Shown here in pieces: positions 1 through 9,132 of a stretch of DNA of 35,594 nt. The stretch is from Promethearchaeota archaeon (lineage in GTDB: Archaea; Asgardarchaeota; Lokiarchaeia; Sigynarchaeales; SOKP01), in NCBI GenBank assembly GCA_016839655.1, contig JAEOTW010000022.1, forward strand, positions 1 through 35,594, in the 5' to 3' direction. Within the stretch, counting starts at the first letter, position 1. Each line of letters starts with the position of its first letter. Under the pieces are notes generated by a model. That model ran no database searches. It worked only from the letters and a program-made list of their open reading frames with translations, and had not been told where the DNA came from. The position numbers were made by a program, and so were the translations under genes.

Positions 1-1285
1 AATTTATGAAACTTGAGGTAGGATCCCAAGAAAATAATGTATAAACCAAAGAAAATCCCGCTATTAAAACTGAGATAAACGAGATTATTGCCGCGGTCCT
101 CTTACTCAGATTTAAATGAATTGGTCCTAGTTCAAGGCGGAAATATTTCGGTTGTACAATTATTGATAAGATGGTATGACTAATCACTTTATCTTCAAAT
201 TCAATATATACGTTTAGGAATCTCCTTTCACTCTCTTTCTTTTTCCTCTTCTTTGTGGATTTCGTGGGCATAATTGAAAAAATCATGACAGGAGGATTTA
301 CAGCATCTTTTTTAACCTCAACTTTTCCGAATATTGGATGTACTTCAAAACCTTCACCTTCAATTTTAAGATCTAAAACTGGAGGTTCGTCCTTAGTCGT
401 AACTATTGTAACTGTAGTTTTATATACAGTCTTACCTTCCTCATCAACAATCTTCAATTCCTTATGTGAGAAATATACATAAAACAAATAACTTCTTTGT
501 TGCATCATAACGGAATAATATTGAAGGCCCATATTAATTTCATAAACTTTTGCTTGAGATTCTTCAGGAATAGCTACAGAAGGTTCAGGTATTGGCTTTG
601 GTGGAGGTGCACCTGGACCATCTAATATGTCCCCAGGAGGAGGGGGTGGTGCTGCAGGACTAGTGGTTTTAGCAGGTGCTGCCCCAGCTCCAGGAGGTGC
701 TGGACTTGGTGTTGGACGTGCTGGACTTGGCATTGGGCGTGCTTTTTTTTTAGCTTTTGGTGCTTCTTCCAATCGACGAAAGCTGCTTCTTTCCCTTTCA
801 TCTCTTTTTAATGATTTTTCTTCTTCAAATACTTCTTCAGGTGCCTCTTCCTTATATTTTATATCTTCAGCAACAGAGGATAATTTAGCCAAATCATCAT
901 CAAAATATTCCTCTTCTTCCATATCGTATATTTCATCTATATCTTCATCCTTTAACTGAAGTTCTTTTTTTGGTTTTTTATCTTTTTTTTCTTCTTTTTT
1001 TTCTGCTTTCTGTTTTGATAATAATTTAAGTTGCTTTAATTTCGTTGTTTCAGGGATTTTAGTATTACTCACAAAATCTATAATACATAGATCATTGCGA
1101 TCTATTTCAATTTCTTTTAAAGATGCTAAGATATCATCTAAAATCTTACTAATCCTTGTAGATTTCTTATAAGTTCCCACAAACATGAAGTTCATAATTT
1201 CTGCAGAAAAAACTTCAGTCTTTTTATCATAGAATATCTTATTTGTTGGAATTTCAAGACTAGAAATACTTTTTAAAGATTCCAT
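1..1285 (-). CDS. Proline-rich, membrane-anchored protein of unknown function (C-terminus cut by window edge)
   Basis: The minus-strand frame is open from ATG at 1285 to the left edge, giving 428 residues without a stop, so the end is missing. Reading from the start: an alpha/beta-looking N-terminal part (1-90); a highly charged Lys/Glu/Asp stretch (91-180); a Pro/Ala-rich stretch (183-235) containing the runs AAPPPPPGD and GAPPPKP; a beta-rich domain (245-392); and one hydrophobic segment (398-417) that should be a transmembrane helix. An AAAGG element lies about 11 nt before the ATG. I do not recognise a named family. The layout suggests a membrane-tethered protein with a flexible proline-rich arm. 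Asgard archaea have profilins that can bind polyproline, so a cytoskeletal ligand role is possible, but this is inference only. Plus-strand reading frames across this stretch are antisense shadows. Confidence 0.85.
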   Translation of the reverse strand, partial: MESLKSISSLEIPTNKIFYDKKTEVFSAEIMNFMFVGTYKKSTRISKILDDILASLKEIEIDRNDLCIIDFVSNTKIPETTKLKQLKLLSKQKAEKKEEKKDKKPKKELQLKDEDIDEIYDMEEEEYFDDDLAKLSSVAEDIKYKEEAPEEVFEEEKSLKRDERERSSFRRLEEAPKAKKKARPMPSPARPTPSPAPPGAGAAPAKTTSPAAPPPPPGDILDGPGAPPPKPIPEPSVAIPEESQAKVYEINMGLQYYSVMMQQRSYLFYVYFSHKELKIVDEEGKTVYKTTVTIVTTKDEPPVLDLKIEGEGFEVHPIFGKVEVKKDAVNPPVMIFSIMPTKSTKKRKKKESERRFLNVYIEFEDKVISHTILSIIVQPKYFRLELGPIHLNLSKRTAAIISFISVLIAGFSLVYTLFSWDPTSSFIN

Positions 1286-1517
1286 TTTGATTATAACCTT
1301 TTTCTGCTTAAATAAAGTTTAATTTAAGTTCTAATAATAAAGAATTGACTTTTTATAAGTTTTTATAATGATAATATAGCTAATATAGTTATCAACTTAT
1401 TTATATTGCTAAGCATAAGATTGTTGAAATTTAATGGATTGATCATAATTTAGTTTTTAAGTTTATTAAGATTCTAATCTAATTACATATAAGTAATAAA
1501 AAGTGTAAGGGATAAAT

Positions 1518-3080
1518 TTGGAAAGAAAATATATTTTAACTCATGATCTTGGTACATCTGGAAATAAAGCTGTATTGTTTGATTTAAATTTAAATGTTAT
1601 ATCTCAGACTAAAATAGAATATCCTTTATTCTATCCAAAATCAGGTTGGGCAGAACAGAGGCCAGCTGATTATTGGGAGGCTGTGAAGAAAGCGACCAAT
1701 ATATTAATAAAAGAAAATACAATTGATAACAATGAAATTATCGCCTTGGTATTTGACTGCCAAATGAATTGTACTATTCCGATAGATAAAAACGGCAATC
1801 CTTTAATGAATAGTATTAGCTGGTTAGATACACGAGCAGCTCCATTAACTCGTAAGTATTCAAAAGGAGTTATTAAAATATCAGGTTATGGGTTGAAAAA
1901 AATATTAATGTTTCTTAAAATCACAGGAGGTGCTCCAGGCTTTAATGGTAAAGATCCGATTTCTCATCTTTTATGGATGAAAGAAAAGCAACCAGAAATT
2001 TATGAAAAAACCTTTAAATTTCTGAGTGTGAAGGACTTTCTGATTTTTAAATGTACCCAAAATGCTATAACTTCAAAAGATTTAGGTAATACATCTTGGC
2101 TGATGGATAGCAACCCTGGGAAATTTGAATGGTCTGATAAAATTTTAAATAAATTTGGAATTGATAAAGAAAAATTACCAAAAATTAAAAATACTACTGA
2201 CATCGCGGGTGAACTAACAGATGATGCTTCAAAAGAATTGAACTTGAAATCTGGAACTCCTATTTTTGTAAGTTCTGGTGATTTAACTTCAGCTGCTTTA
2301 GGTTCAGGAGGAATTGAAGAAAATGAATTAATTGTATGTTTAGGAACAGCAGATTGGATTGGTGCTCACACCTCTAAAAGATTAAAAGACCTTGCTCATT
2401 ATACTGGGTGTATAAGTTCTGCTCAGGGAAATTATTTATGTATTTCAAAACAAGAAACAGGGGCTAGCTGTTTAGATTGGCTTATACATCAAATGTTTTC
2501 TCCTGAGCTAGAAAAATATAAAGAGAATCTTAATGAATTATATTCTGAATTAAATTCTATTGTTAAAAATACTGACGTGGGATCCAAAAATCTGATCTTT
2601 ACTCCCTGGATGTTTGGAGAAAGAAGTCCAATTAATGATCCAGATGTTCGAGGAGGGTTTTATAATCTAAGTCTTGAGCATACTAGAAATGAAATTTTGA
2701 GATCTGTCTACGAGGGAGTAGCGTATAATATAAAATGGGCTTTAATATATATAGAAAAGTTGGTCGGTAAATCTGATGAGATTAAGTGTATTGGAGGAGG
2801 AGCTAAATCAGATATTTGGTGTCAAATTCTTGCAGATATACTTGAACGAAAAATTATTCAGACAGATTTACCAGACTTGGCTGCAGCTAAAGGCTCTGCT
2901 ATTATTTCAATGGTGGCTTTAGGGATAATAAAGAATTTCTCAGAAGCAACTCAATTGATTAAAGTACGGAAAACGTTTACCCCTAATACAGCTAATGAAA
3001 AGGTTTACAATAAATTATTCAATGAATATAGAAATATATATAAAAAAAATAAAGAAATGTTTAAGAAGCTAAATCTCTAA
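1518..3080 (+). CDS. FGGY-family carbohydrate kinase (xylulokinase-like)
   Basis: This is a sugar or polyol kinase that transfers phosphate from ATP in the cytoplasm. The N-terminal phosphate-binding motif HDLGTSGNKA is at residues 9-18. The C-terminal adenosine-binding segment with GGGAKSDIWCQILAD begins at residue 426. A FGERSP segment precedes the second domain. The 520-residue length is normal for the family. The substrate cannot be fixed: where xylulokinases usually show SGQMHG, this protein reads DCQMNC, so xylulose is only one option. The start is a TTG at 1518, preceded by a GTAAGGGA purine stretch. The 3' end overlaps the convergent neighbour by 20 bp. No sugar transporter or isomerase lies beside it to identify a pathway. 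Confidence 0.9.
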   Translation: MERKYILTHDLGTSGNKAVLFDLNLNVISQTKIEYPLFYPKSGWAEQRPADYWEAVKKATNILIKENTIDNNEIIALVFDCQMNCTIPIDKNGNPLMNSISWLDTRAAPLTRKYSKGVIKISGYGLKKILMFLKITGGAPGFNGKDPISHLLWMKEKQPEIYEKTFKFLSVKDFLIFKCTQNAITSKDLGNTSWLMDSNPGKFEWSDKILNKFGIDKEKLPKIKNTTDIAGELTDDASKELNLKSGTPIFVSSGDLTSAALGSGGIEENELIVCLGTADWIGAHTSKRLKDLAHYTGCISSAQGNYLCISKQETGASCLDWLIHQMFSPELEKYKENLNELYSELNSIVKNTDVGSKNLIFTPWMFGERSPINDPDVRGGFYNLSLEHTRNEILRSVYEGVAYNIKWALIYIEKLVGKSDEIKCIGGGAKSDIWCQILADILERKIIQTDLPDLAAAKGSAIISMVALGIIKNFSEATQLIKVRKTFTPNTANEKVYNKLFNEYRNIYKKNKEMFKKLNL

Positions 3081-4068
3081 AATAGGCTTTAAAGGTGCCA
3101 ATTTCATCTTTAATCTCCTTAGTTTTTTTGACTTCTTTATCAAGACCTATAATTTTTGTATATGCTTCATTTATAATTTCGAACTCTTTATTGACTAATG
3201 GATTTGTATATGATTGATTTTCTAGATTTCCCTTCCACGGCTTTAATTTTGGAGTAGAGTCAATATTTCTTATATTCCAGTTCATTTTTTTTTTGTATTC
3301 TTCTGTTAAAGGTTTTAAATTATCTTCATTCCATCTTTGGATAACCCATGGAGCATATTCGTGTAATTTGTCGAAATCAAATTCTAAGTCATTTCTCCAT
3401 TCAAATTGGTGATCCCAATTTCCAACTGCTAGGTAATTCTCGATACCAGACTGCTCATAAGGAAAATATTTCCAAGAATCCCGATTTACTGCTTCATCTT
3501 TAAAAGGTCTCCCTTCAGCATATTGAAAGAAAAATCCAAATCTCTCTTCAATTTGGAGATCTTCCTGATTTAACTTTAAATATACCTCAATTTGAGCAAT
3601 ATCAATTTTACTTTTTAATACTTGTTCAGAATATAATTTAAAAATTACATTCATGGCTTCATTTGGATGACACTTGCCTGAAAAGATTGGATAGTATGTA
3701 AAACAATAAAATTCAGAATTGGTTTGTGATTTATTTTGATAAATTTCAACCCAACTCTCTATTGGCTTAATAAAAACGTTGGATTTAACAATATTAATAA
3801 TTAAAAAAACATCAGAAATAATTAAGACTATTATAATTGCTATAAATAGAACTATATTAAAAAAAATTGTAGCTAAAAAGTAGGAGAGTGCTATATATAT
3901 CAGTAAAAATCCTGCAATAAAAAAGAATGCTACTAAAGATGTATACGCTTCATGTTCCTTATCTTTCTTTGAATAAAGAAGAACCGGAGCATTTTTAATT
4001 ATAATATCTTTCCTATACTTATTTATAAACTCTTGAAAATCAACTTTAATCCATTCTGAGTCAGACAT
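3061..4068 (-). CDS. Unknown protein with two adjacent transmembrane helices
   Basis: This 335-residue protein has a short polar N-terminus (1-40), two closely spaced hydrophobic helices (about 42-66 and 68-92), and a long soluble C-terminal part rich in Trp, Tyr, Asp and Glu. The hairpin plus a large domain suggests an integral membrane protein with its main domain on one face, probably cytoplasmic because there is no signal peptide. I do not recognise the soluble domain and see no catalytic motif. The gene starts at ATG 4068 and converges with the FGGY kinase, sharing 20 bp at the 3' ends, so the two are not co-transcribed. Length and codon use look like a real gene. Confidence 0.75.
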   Translation of the reverse strand: MSDSEWIKVDFQEFINKYRKDIIIKNAPVLLYSKKDKEHEAYTSLVAFFFIAGFLLIYIALSYFLATIFFNIVLFIAIIIVLIISDVFLIINIVKSNVFIKPIESWVEIYQNKSQTNSEFYCFTYYPIFSGKCHPNEAMNVIFKLYSEQVLKSKIDIAQIEVYLKLNQEDLQIEERFGFFFQYAEGRPFKDEAVNRDSWKYFPYEQSGIENYLAVGNWDHQFEWRNDLEFDFDKLHEYAPWVIQRWNEDNLKPLTEEYKKKMNWNIRNIDSTPKLKPWKGNLENQSYTNPLVNKEFEIINEAYTKIIGLDKEVKKTKEIKDEIGTFKAYFRDLAS

Positions 4069-4235
4069 ACTTAAAAAGAAAATGAATATGTTTATTATAT
4101 TTTGATTTTATTTCATAAAAAAATTGCTATATTAAAAATATAATAGAGTTTATCTTTAAATTTTAAGAAATAATTAATTCTTGTCTCTTTGTAATTTTTA
4201 ATTGAAATATTTCACTATAACTATTGACGCTAAAT

Positions 4236-6548
4236 ATGCTAGATTTCGAAGAATTTTTACACTTTCTAAAATCACAAGATTTCTATGAAAACCAAATACA
4301 GCATATTGAACACATTCCTGCAGAAAATGCCCAGTTTGGAGATTTAGAAAAACCACTAAAGAAAAGGCTTCAAATTTGGTTAGATAAATTTAATATTAAA
4401 CCATGGAAGCATCAAGCAGAAGCAATCAATTTAATTAGAGAAGGTGATAACACAGTTATAGTAACCTCTACTGCCTCAGGTAAATCACTTTGTTATAATA
4501 TACCTGTTTTACAATCAATATTGGAAGAACCCAAAACTACAGCACTTTATATTTTCCCCACAAAGGCGTTAGCGAGAGATCAATTTTCTGTATTATCTAA
4601 AATGCTCGAAGATACGAATATTAAACAGAATAGAATTGGCGTTTATGATGGAGATATAGAACCAAACGAAAAGAAGCAGGTTTTGGTTAATGCAAATATA
4701 ATAATTACAAATCCATATGGACTCCATTATTATTTACCATGGTTCAAACAAAAATGGATGCGAATATGTAAAAATTTAAAATATATTATCTTGGATGAGA
4801 TACATATTTATAGAGGGATATTTGGTTCTAATTTTGCTCTACTACTTCGGCGTTTAAAAAGGATACTTGAAACGTATAATATAAAACCAATATGGATATT
4901 ATCAAGTGCTACTATGAACAATCCTAAAGAGTTTGCTGAAAAATTAGTAGGAGAGGATTTTTCAGTAGTTGATAATGATTGCTCACCTTCTGGTGCTAAA
5001 AACGTGATTCTCTGGGATTTACCATACGATAACACTTCTAATAAATATAGGTCAGCTCATCAGGAAACAAAAAATTTATTTATTAGTCATTTAAGGAAAG
5101 GTATACAAACCTTAACTTTTACACTTTCACGAAAAATGGCAGAATTGCAAACGATTTGGACTAGAAATGCTTTACCTACATTTAAAGAAAAAATCTTCAG
5201 TTATCGAGCTGGAATCAGTAAAAATAAAAGAAGAGAAATTGAAAAAAATTTTAAAAATAAAGCAATTATAGGGATAAGTTCTACTAATGCTCTTGAACTT
5301 GGAATTGACATCGGGTCCCTAGATGCTACAATTAGTTCTGGATTTCCTGGTACTATTTCAAGCTTTAAGCAACAAATTGGTCGTTCTGGTAGAGGGGTTG
5401 ATCTCTCAATTTCAACTTTAATTCCAATGCAAAATCCTTTAGATCTGTTTTATGTCCATAATCCCTCGAAATTATTTGGAACATCTCAAGAAAAAGTATT
5501 AATCACACTAAAAAATAAATATATACTTAAAAATCACCTCTGCTGTGGTTCCAAGGAGAGTCCCCTTCGTGTCGATGATTATAAAAAATTTGGAGTGCAA
5601 AACAAACAATTTTTTGTTGAGTGCTTAGAGGAATTAATTTCAGAATCATTACTAATGAAAAGAGGAGACAAATATTATTGGAATAGTGATTTTTTTCCAA
5701 ATGAAAAGTATGGTTTAAATGATCTCTCAAGTCGAAGTTATAAAGTCTTACTCAGAAATAATTTCAATAATGAATTTTTAACTACTGAGGACGAGAGTTT
5801 TGTTTTTCGGGATTTACACGAAGGAGCCATTTATCTATACGAAGCAGAAACTTACATTGTTGAAGAACTCGATATAAATGAGAGATTGGTGTATTTAAAA
5901 AAAGCAAATGTTGATTTTTATACTCAATCTCTAAAACATACAACTATTACCCCTCTTGAAGTAATTTCAGAAAAAACACTAGGTCTAGCAAACAATATAA
6001 AAACTTTTTTTGGAAAAGTGAAAGTAGAGCATGAATACTATTCCTATAAAATTATTGATACTTTAACTCAAGATATACGATCCAGACATCCATTAGAAGA
6101 TATCCCTCTTATTAAGTTTGAAAGTCAAGCTGTGTGGTACCTGATTCCCTTCGAATATCAAAAAGAATTGGAATTAGAAGGATTTGACCTCGGAGGGACT
6201 ATTCACGCTGTTGAACATGCGATGATTGCTGTTGCACCAGTCCTAGCTCAAATTTCTCGATGGGATTTAGGTGGGGTTTCAATTGATTTTGATCCCGTTA
6301 AACAACAACCGATAATTTATATTTATGACGCCTATAGAGGAGGTATTGGAATTGCAGAAACGTTATATTATAACCTACAGGAATTAATGAAACTAGCATA
6401 CAATTTAATTGATTCTTGTAATTGCAAAACTACTAACGGTTGTCCAGTTTGTATAATGAGCCCAAAATGCGGAAACAACAATGATCCGTTAGATCGGAAG
6501 GGAGCTCTGTTTCTTTTGGAAGAGTTACTTAATTTGGAACGAACTTAG
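4236..6548 (+). CDS. DEAD/H-box DNA helicase with DUF1998 zinc domain (MrfA/Hrq1-like)
   Basis: This is an ATP-dependent superfamily 2 helicase of the group that includes bacterial MrfA and yeast Hrq1, which act in repair of damaged or cross-linked DNA. Numbering from a TTG at 4224: motif I TSTASGKS at 81-88, motif II DEIH at 191-194, motif III SSATM further on, and motif VI QQIGRSGRG. The C-terminal half carries the DUF1998 signature around HAVEHAM and a cysteine cluster at C732, C734, C740, C743 and C749, expected to bind zinc. The full length of about 770 residues matches the family. I prefer ATG 4236; TTG 4224 adds four residues. Neither has a clear Shine-Dalgarno. It converges with the Fe-S protein gene, only 5 bp away. 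The repair role is inferred from the family. Confidence 0.9.
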   Translation: MLDFEEFLHFLKSQDFYENQIQHIEHIPAENAQFGDLEKPLKKRLQIWLDKFNIKPWKHQAEAINLIREGDNTVIVTSTASGKSLCYNIPVLQSILEEPKTTALYIFPTKALARDQFSVLSKMLEDTNIKQNRIGVYDGDIEPNEKKQVLVNANIIITNPYGLHYYLPWFKQKWMRICKNLKYIILDEIHIYRGIFGSNFALLLRRLKRILETYNIKPIWILSSATMNNPKEFAEKLVGEDFSVVDNDCSPSGAKNVILWDLPYDNTSNKYRSAHQETKNLFISHLRKGIQTLTFTLSRKMAELQTIWTRNALPTFKEKIFSYRAGISKNKRREIEKNFKNKAIIGISSTNALELGIDIGSLDATISSGFPGTISSFKQQIGRSGRGVDLSISTLIPMQNPLDLFYVHNPSKLFGTSQEKVLITLKNKYILKNHLCCGSKESPLRVDDYKKFGVQNKQFFVECLEELISESLLMKRGDKYYWNSDFFPNEKYGLNDLSSRSYKVLLRNNFNNEFLTTEDESFVFRDLHEGAIYLYEAETYIVEELDINERLVYLKKANVDFYTQSLKHTTITPLEVISEKTLGLANNIKTFFGKVKVEHEYYSYKIIDTLTQDIRSRHPLEDIPLIKFESQAVWYLIPFEYQKELELEGFDLGGTIHAVEHAMIAVAPVLAQISRWDLGGVSIDFDPVKQQPIIYIYDAYRGGIGIAETLYYNLQELMKLAYNLIDSCNCKTTNGCPVCIMSPKCGNNNDPLDRKGALFLLEELLNLERT

Positions 6549-6553
6549 GAAAA

Positions 6554-7654
6554 TTATTTTTTAATAATCAAAGGAGGGAGATAGACTTCTCTTAGTTCCG
6601 TGCTTACTAAAGTCCTAGCACTTTCAGGACAATGATGAACGCAGACACCACATCCAATACATTTATTTCCATCATCATTTGCTTTCCCATTAATCAAGGA
6701 AATTGCCTCAATTGGACATTTTTCAATACAAATTCCACACCCTACACATTTGTTTTCATCTATTTTCGCAATGTAAGACGTCAAAGTATGAAATGATATG
6801 ATCCCTCTATAGTAGGTCTGGAAAAGAATACAACAACATTTGCAGCAATTACAGATACTGTTTTCTTTTTGATCGAGACTAAAATCATCATGAAATGTCT
6901 TGTGAACAAGACCTTCTTCTTCAGCTTCTTTCAATATCTTCTTAGCCACATCTTTAGACACGGATTTACCTAATCCGTGCTCTATAAAATAACGCCCCAT
7001 ATTTCCAAAATGGAAGCACCTAAATCTATTACTCGATGTTTTACAAGGATCTCCTATTAGACTTTTTTGAAGTTTACATGGACATTCAGAGAGAGAAATA
7101 ATTTCCTGTTCATCTATAATCTTTGAAGCTTCATGCACTGGTAAGACTTTTTCCAGGGGTACGTTTAATTCCTTTTCAATTGGAATAATTCTAGAATATA
7201 TGGGAATTCTTTCTTTAAATATTGGTAATAATCCATCATAATTCGTTTGAACCATATCAGTTGTTTCTTCAAACATTTTCTCAAAAACTTGAGCTAATTT
7301 TTGTTTCTGTTGAATTGGACGCTCTCCAATAAGAGAGTATTCAAATATATCTGCCACTGGCGGTAATAGACGATATTGCATCATATTACTATTTTCTACA
7401 GGTGCATCCATGATAATACCATTATCCATTATGGGATTTAGCATATCCATTAATTGGTTATCATTCATTTCAGTTTTTTCCTTCAATTCTTGATATGTTA
7501 AGATAGGTTTCCTGAAATTAAGTAAAAATTTAACTTGTTCTTCATTTAGAAGAATTTTTAAGATTTCAACAAGAGTTTCATTAGCTTGAAATAGAGGATT
7601 ACCACTTGCTCTAACAATCAATTTTGCAACTTTGTACCAAACCTTTTCTGACAT
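6554..7654 (-). CDS. 4Fe-4S dicluster protein with additional cysteine clusters
   Basis: This 366-residue cytoplasmic protein has three cysteine-rich parts. The C-terminus is a bacterial-type two-cluster ferredoxin domain: C303, C306, C309 and C313, then C332, C335, C338 and C342, in CxxCxxCxxxCP spacing. Before it lies the dense motif CNCCKCCC, and earlier a CPC...C...C group (SECPCKLQ), both seen in a known family of 4Fe-4S proteins of unknown electron partner. The N-terminal 110 residues look like a winged-helix-type helical domain. No catalytic redox subunit is adjacent, so donor and acceptor are unknown. It is divergent from the Rab-like GTPase gene at 7852 and convergent with the helicase. 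Confidence 0.85.
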   Translation of the reverse strand: MSEKVWYKVAKLIVRASGNPLFQANETLVEILKILLNEEQVKFLLNFRKPILTYQELKEKTEMNDNQLMDMLNPIMDNGIIMDAPVENSNMMQYRLLPPVADIFEYSLIGERPIQQKQKLAQVFEKMFEETTDMVQTNYDGLLPIFKERIPIYSRIIPIEKELNVPLEKVLPVHEASKIIDEQEIISLSECPCKLQKSLIGDPCKTSSNRFRCFHFGNMGRYFIEHGLGKSVSKDVAKKILKEAEEEGLVHKTFHDDFSLDQKENSICNCCKCCCILFQTYYRGIISFHTLTSYIAKIDENKCVGCGICIEKCPIEAISLINGKANDDGNKCIGCGVCVHHCPESARTLVSTELREVYLPPLIIKK

Positions 7655-7851
7655 CTTTTTATATTATATTTCTAAAATTGATGAGTAACATTCTCTCTTT
7701 TAATTAATATAATTTGATGATAAATCGAACACACACCACTCAAAAATTTGAAACTAATGCAAAATATTTAAAGACTAAAATTATATTTATATTTAACACC
7801 AGATAAAAACCTAAAGAATTAAGATTATAATCAAAATTTTGGGTATTTGGG

Positions 7852-8373
7852 TTGACATATACTTCTACATTTAAGATAGTACTCTTTGGAGATTCACAAA
7901 CAGGGAAAACTACACTAGCTCATAGATTTCTAACTAATTTCTTTAAAGAAGACATAACAATGACTCTTGGTGTAGATTTTCATTTGAAACCTCTTGAAAT
8001 TGATGGTGAAATAATAAAACTTCAGATATGGGATTTTGCTGGAGAAGAACGATTTAGATTTCTATTCCCTTCATACATTAGAGGTGCAAATGGTGCGGTT
8101 TTCATGTATGATATTACTAATTATGGTTCGCTAGCTCATGTCGATGAATGGTTTGAAATCGTTGAGAAAGAACTTGATTATAGAATACCCATCGTTTTTG
8201 TTGGTGGTAAGACTGATTTGATACATTTAAAAGAGGTATCTACTAAAAAAGCGATGGACTTAGCGATATCAAAAGGAGCAGATGGGTTTATTGAATGTAG
8301 CTCTAAAACAGGAGATAATGTACATAAAATTTTTAATCTTCTTACCCAAATCATCCTTAAAAGTAGGGAATAG
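7852..8373 (+). CDS. Rab/Ras-like small GTPase with non-canonical G3 and G4 residues
   Basis: This is a single-domain, 173-residue small GTPase. G1 is GDSQTGKT (13-20), the switch I threonine is T38 in TLGVDF, G3 is WDFAGEE (60-66), and G5 is SSKT (150-153). Two key positions differ from Ras and Rab: the catalytic glutamine is Glu in DFAGEE, and the G4 asparagine of NKxD is Gly119 (GGKTD). Hydrolysis or guanine affinity may therefore be unusual. No C-terminal cysteine is present, so it is not prenylated in the eukaryotic way. It starts at TTG 7852 with no obvious Shine-Dalgarno. Asgard genomes are rich in such proteins, but their cellular roles are largely unknown. Confidence 0.93.
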   Translation: MTYTSTFKIVLFGDSQTGKTTLAHRFLTNFFKEDITMTLGVDFHLKPLEIDGEIIKLQIWDFAGEERFRFLFPSYIRGANGAVFMYDITNYGSLAHVDEWFEIVEKELDYRIPIVFVGGKTDLIHLKEVSTKKAMDLAISKGADGFIECSSKTGDNVHKIFNLLTQIILKSRE

Positions 8374-8538
8374 AATTTTATACACCTAATTTTGTAATAT
8401 TGTAAATTACTCAATAGTAAAAAACTCATTATTTATTAATTTCTTGTCAAAATTACTTTTCTTATTTAAACGCAAATGATCTATATGTTATAGGTTATTA
8501 AAAAATTATTTTTATAACAAGCTTTTCCAATAATAATT

Positions 8539-9045
8539 ATGACATCAGAAAATATTCTCAAATATAAGGATCTAGTATCTCCAACGATGACCCCAGATGA
8601 ATATTTAGAGAATTATGGTAATAAAGTTAAAAAAGTCTATGATAAATATCAGCCAAAATCAGAAGTACTTAATAATATTAAAGAAATACTAAAGACTAAG
8701 AAAGAAAAAGTAAAGATTGTGGCATTAGGTGCTGACTGGTGTCCAGATTGTTCAAAAAATATACCCAGTATGATAAAAATAGCTAAAGAAATTAATACCG
8801 AAGATTTTGATTTAAGAATTTTATATGGAATAATGGTAAATGCCCTACACAAACCAGAGGAATCTATTTGGCATAAAAAACGTTCCCCACCTGAAGCAAC
8901 TGATCCTAAATTTGATTTAAGTGCTATACCAACTTTTTATTTCTTCAATAATTCTGGTGAATATTTAGGTGTAATTGTGGAAAATCCAGAATTTAAATCA
9001 ACTTTAGAGGAAGATATCTTAAAAATATTAAAAAGGAACTTATAG
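8539..9045 (+). CDS. Thioredoxin-like protein with CPDC active site
   Basis: This 168-residue protein has a thioredoxin fold. Its redox motif WCPDC (C68 and C71) follows a beta-strand VKIVALGA, and the expected cis-proline is in AIPTFYFF near residue 140. The first 50 residues form a helical extension not found in minimal thioredoxins of about 105 residues. There is no signal peptide, so it acts in the cytoplasm. It probably reduces or isomerises disulfides, but its reductase and clients are not visible here. It lies between the small GTPase and the DUF4139 protein on the same strand with gaps of 165 and 87 bp, so operon membership is uncertain. Confidence 0.88.
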   Translation: MTSENILKYKDLVSPTMTPDEYLENYGNKVKKVYDKYQPKSEVLNNIKEILKTKKEKVKIVALGADWCPDCSKNIPSMIKIAKEINTEDFDLRILYGIMVNALHKPEESIWHKKRSPPEATDPKFDLSAIPTFYFFNNSGEYLGVIVENPEFKSTLEEDILKILKRNL

Positions 9046-9102
9046 TTTAAATAATTCTACTTTTAAAGCTTTCTCTTTCATATTTTTTAAAATTCATCAA
9101 AA

Positions 9103-9115
9103 TTTAAATTTTAAA
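9103..9115 (+). promoter_or_regulatory. Candidate TATA element of the DUF4139 gene
   Basis: An A/T-only TATA-like stretch is centred about 24 bp upstream of the ATG at 9133. That is the spacing expected if transcription starts at or next to the start codon (a leaderless mRNA). No Shine-Dalgarno is present. The AT-rich background makes the call weak. Confidence 0.3.
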
Positions 9116-9132
9116 TAAGCCATATTAATTTT

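Noticed and set aside
255..959. Two plus-strand open frames, one very Gly/Ala/Ser rich
   Set aside because: They are antisense to the proline-rich protein gene, whose single long minus-strand frame runs through both; their odd composition mirrors the Pro/Ala and Glu/Lys codons.
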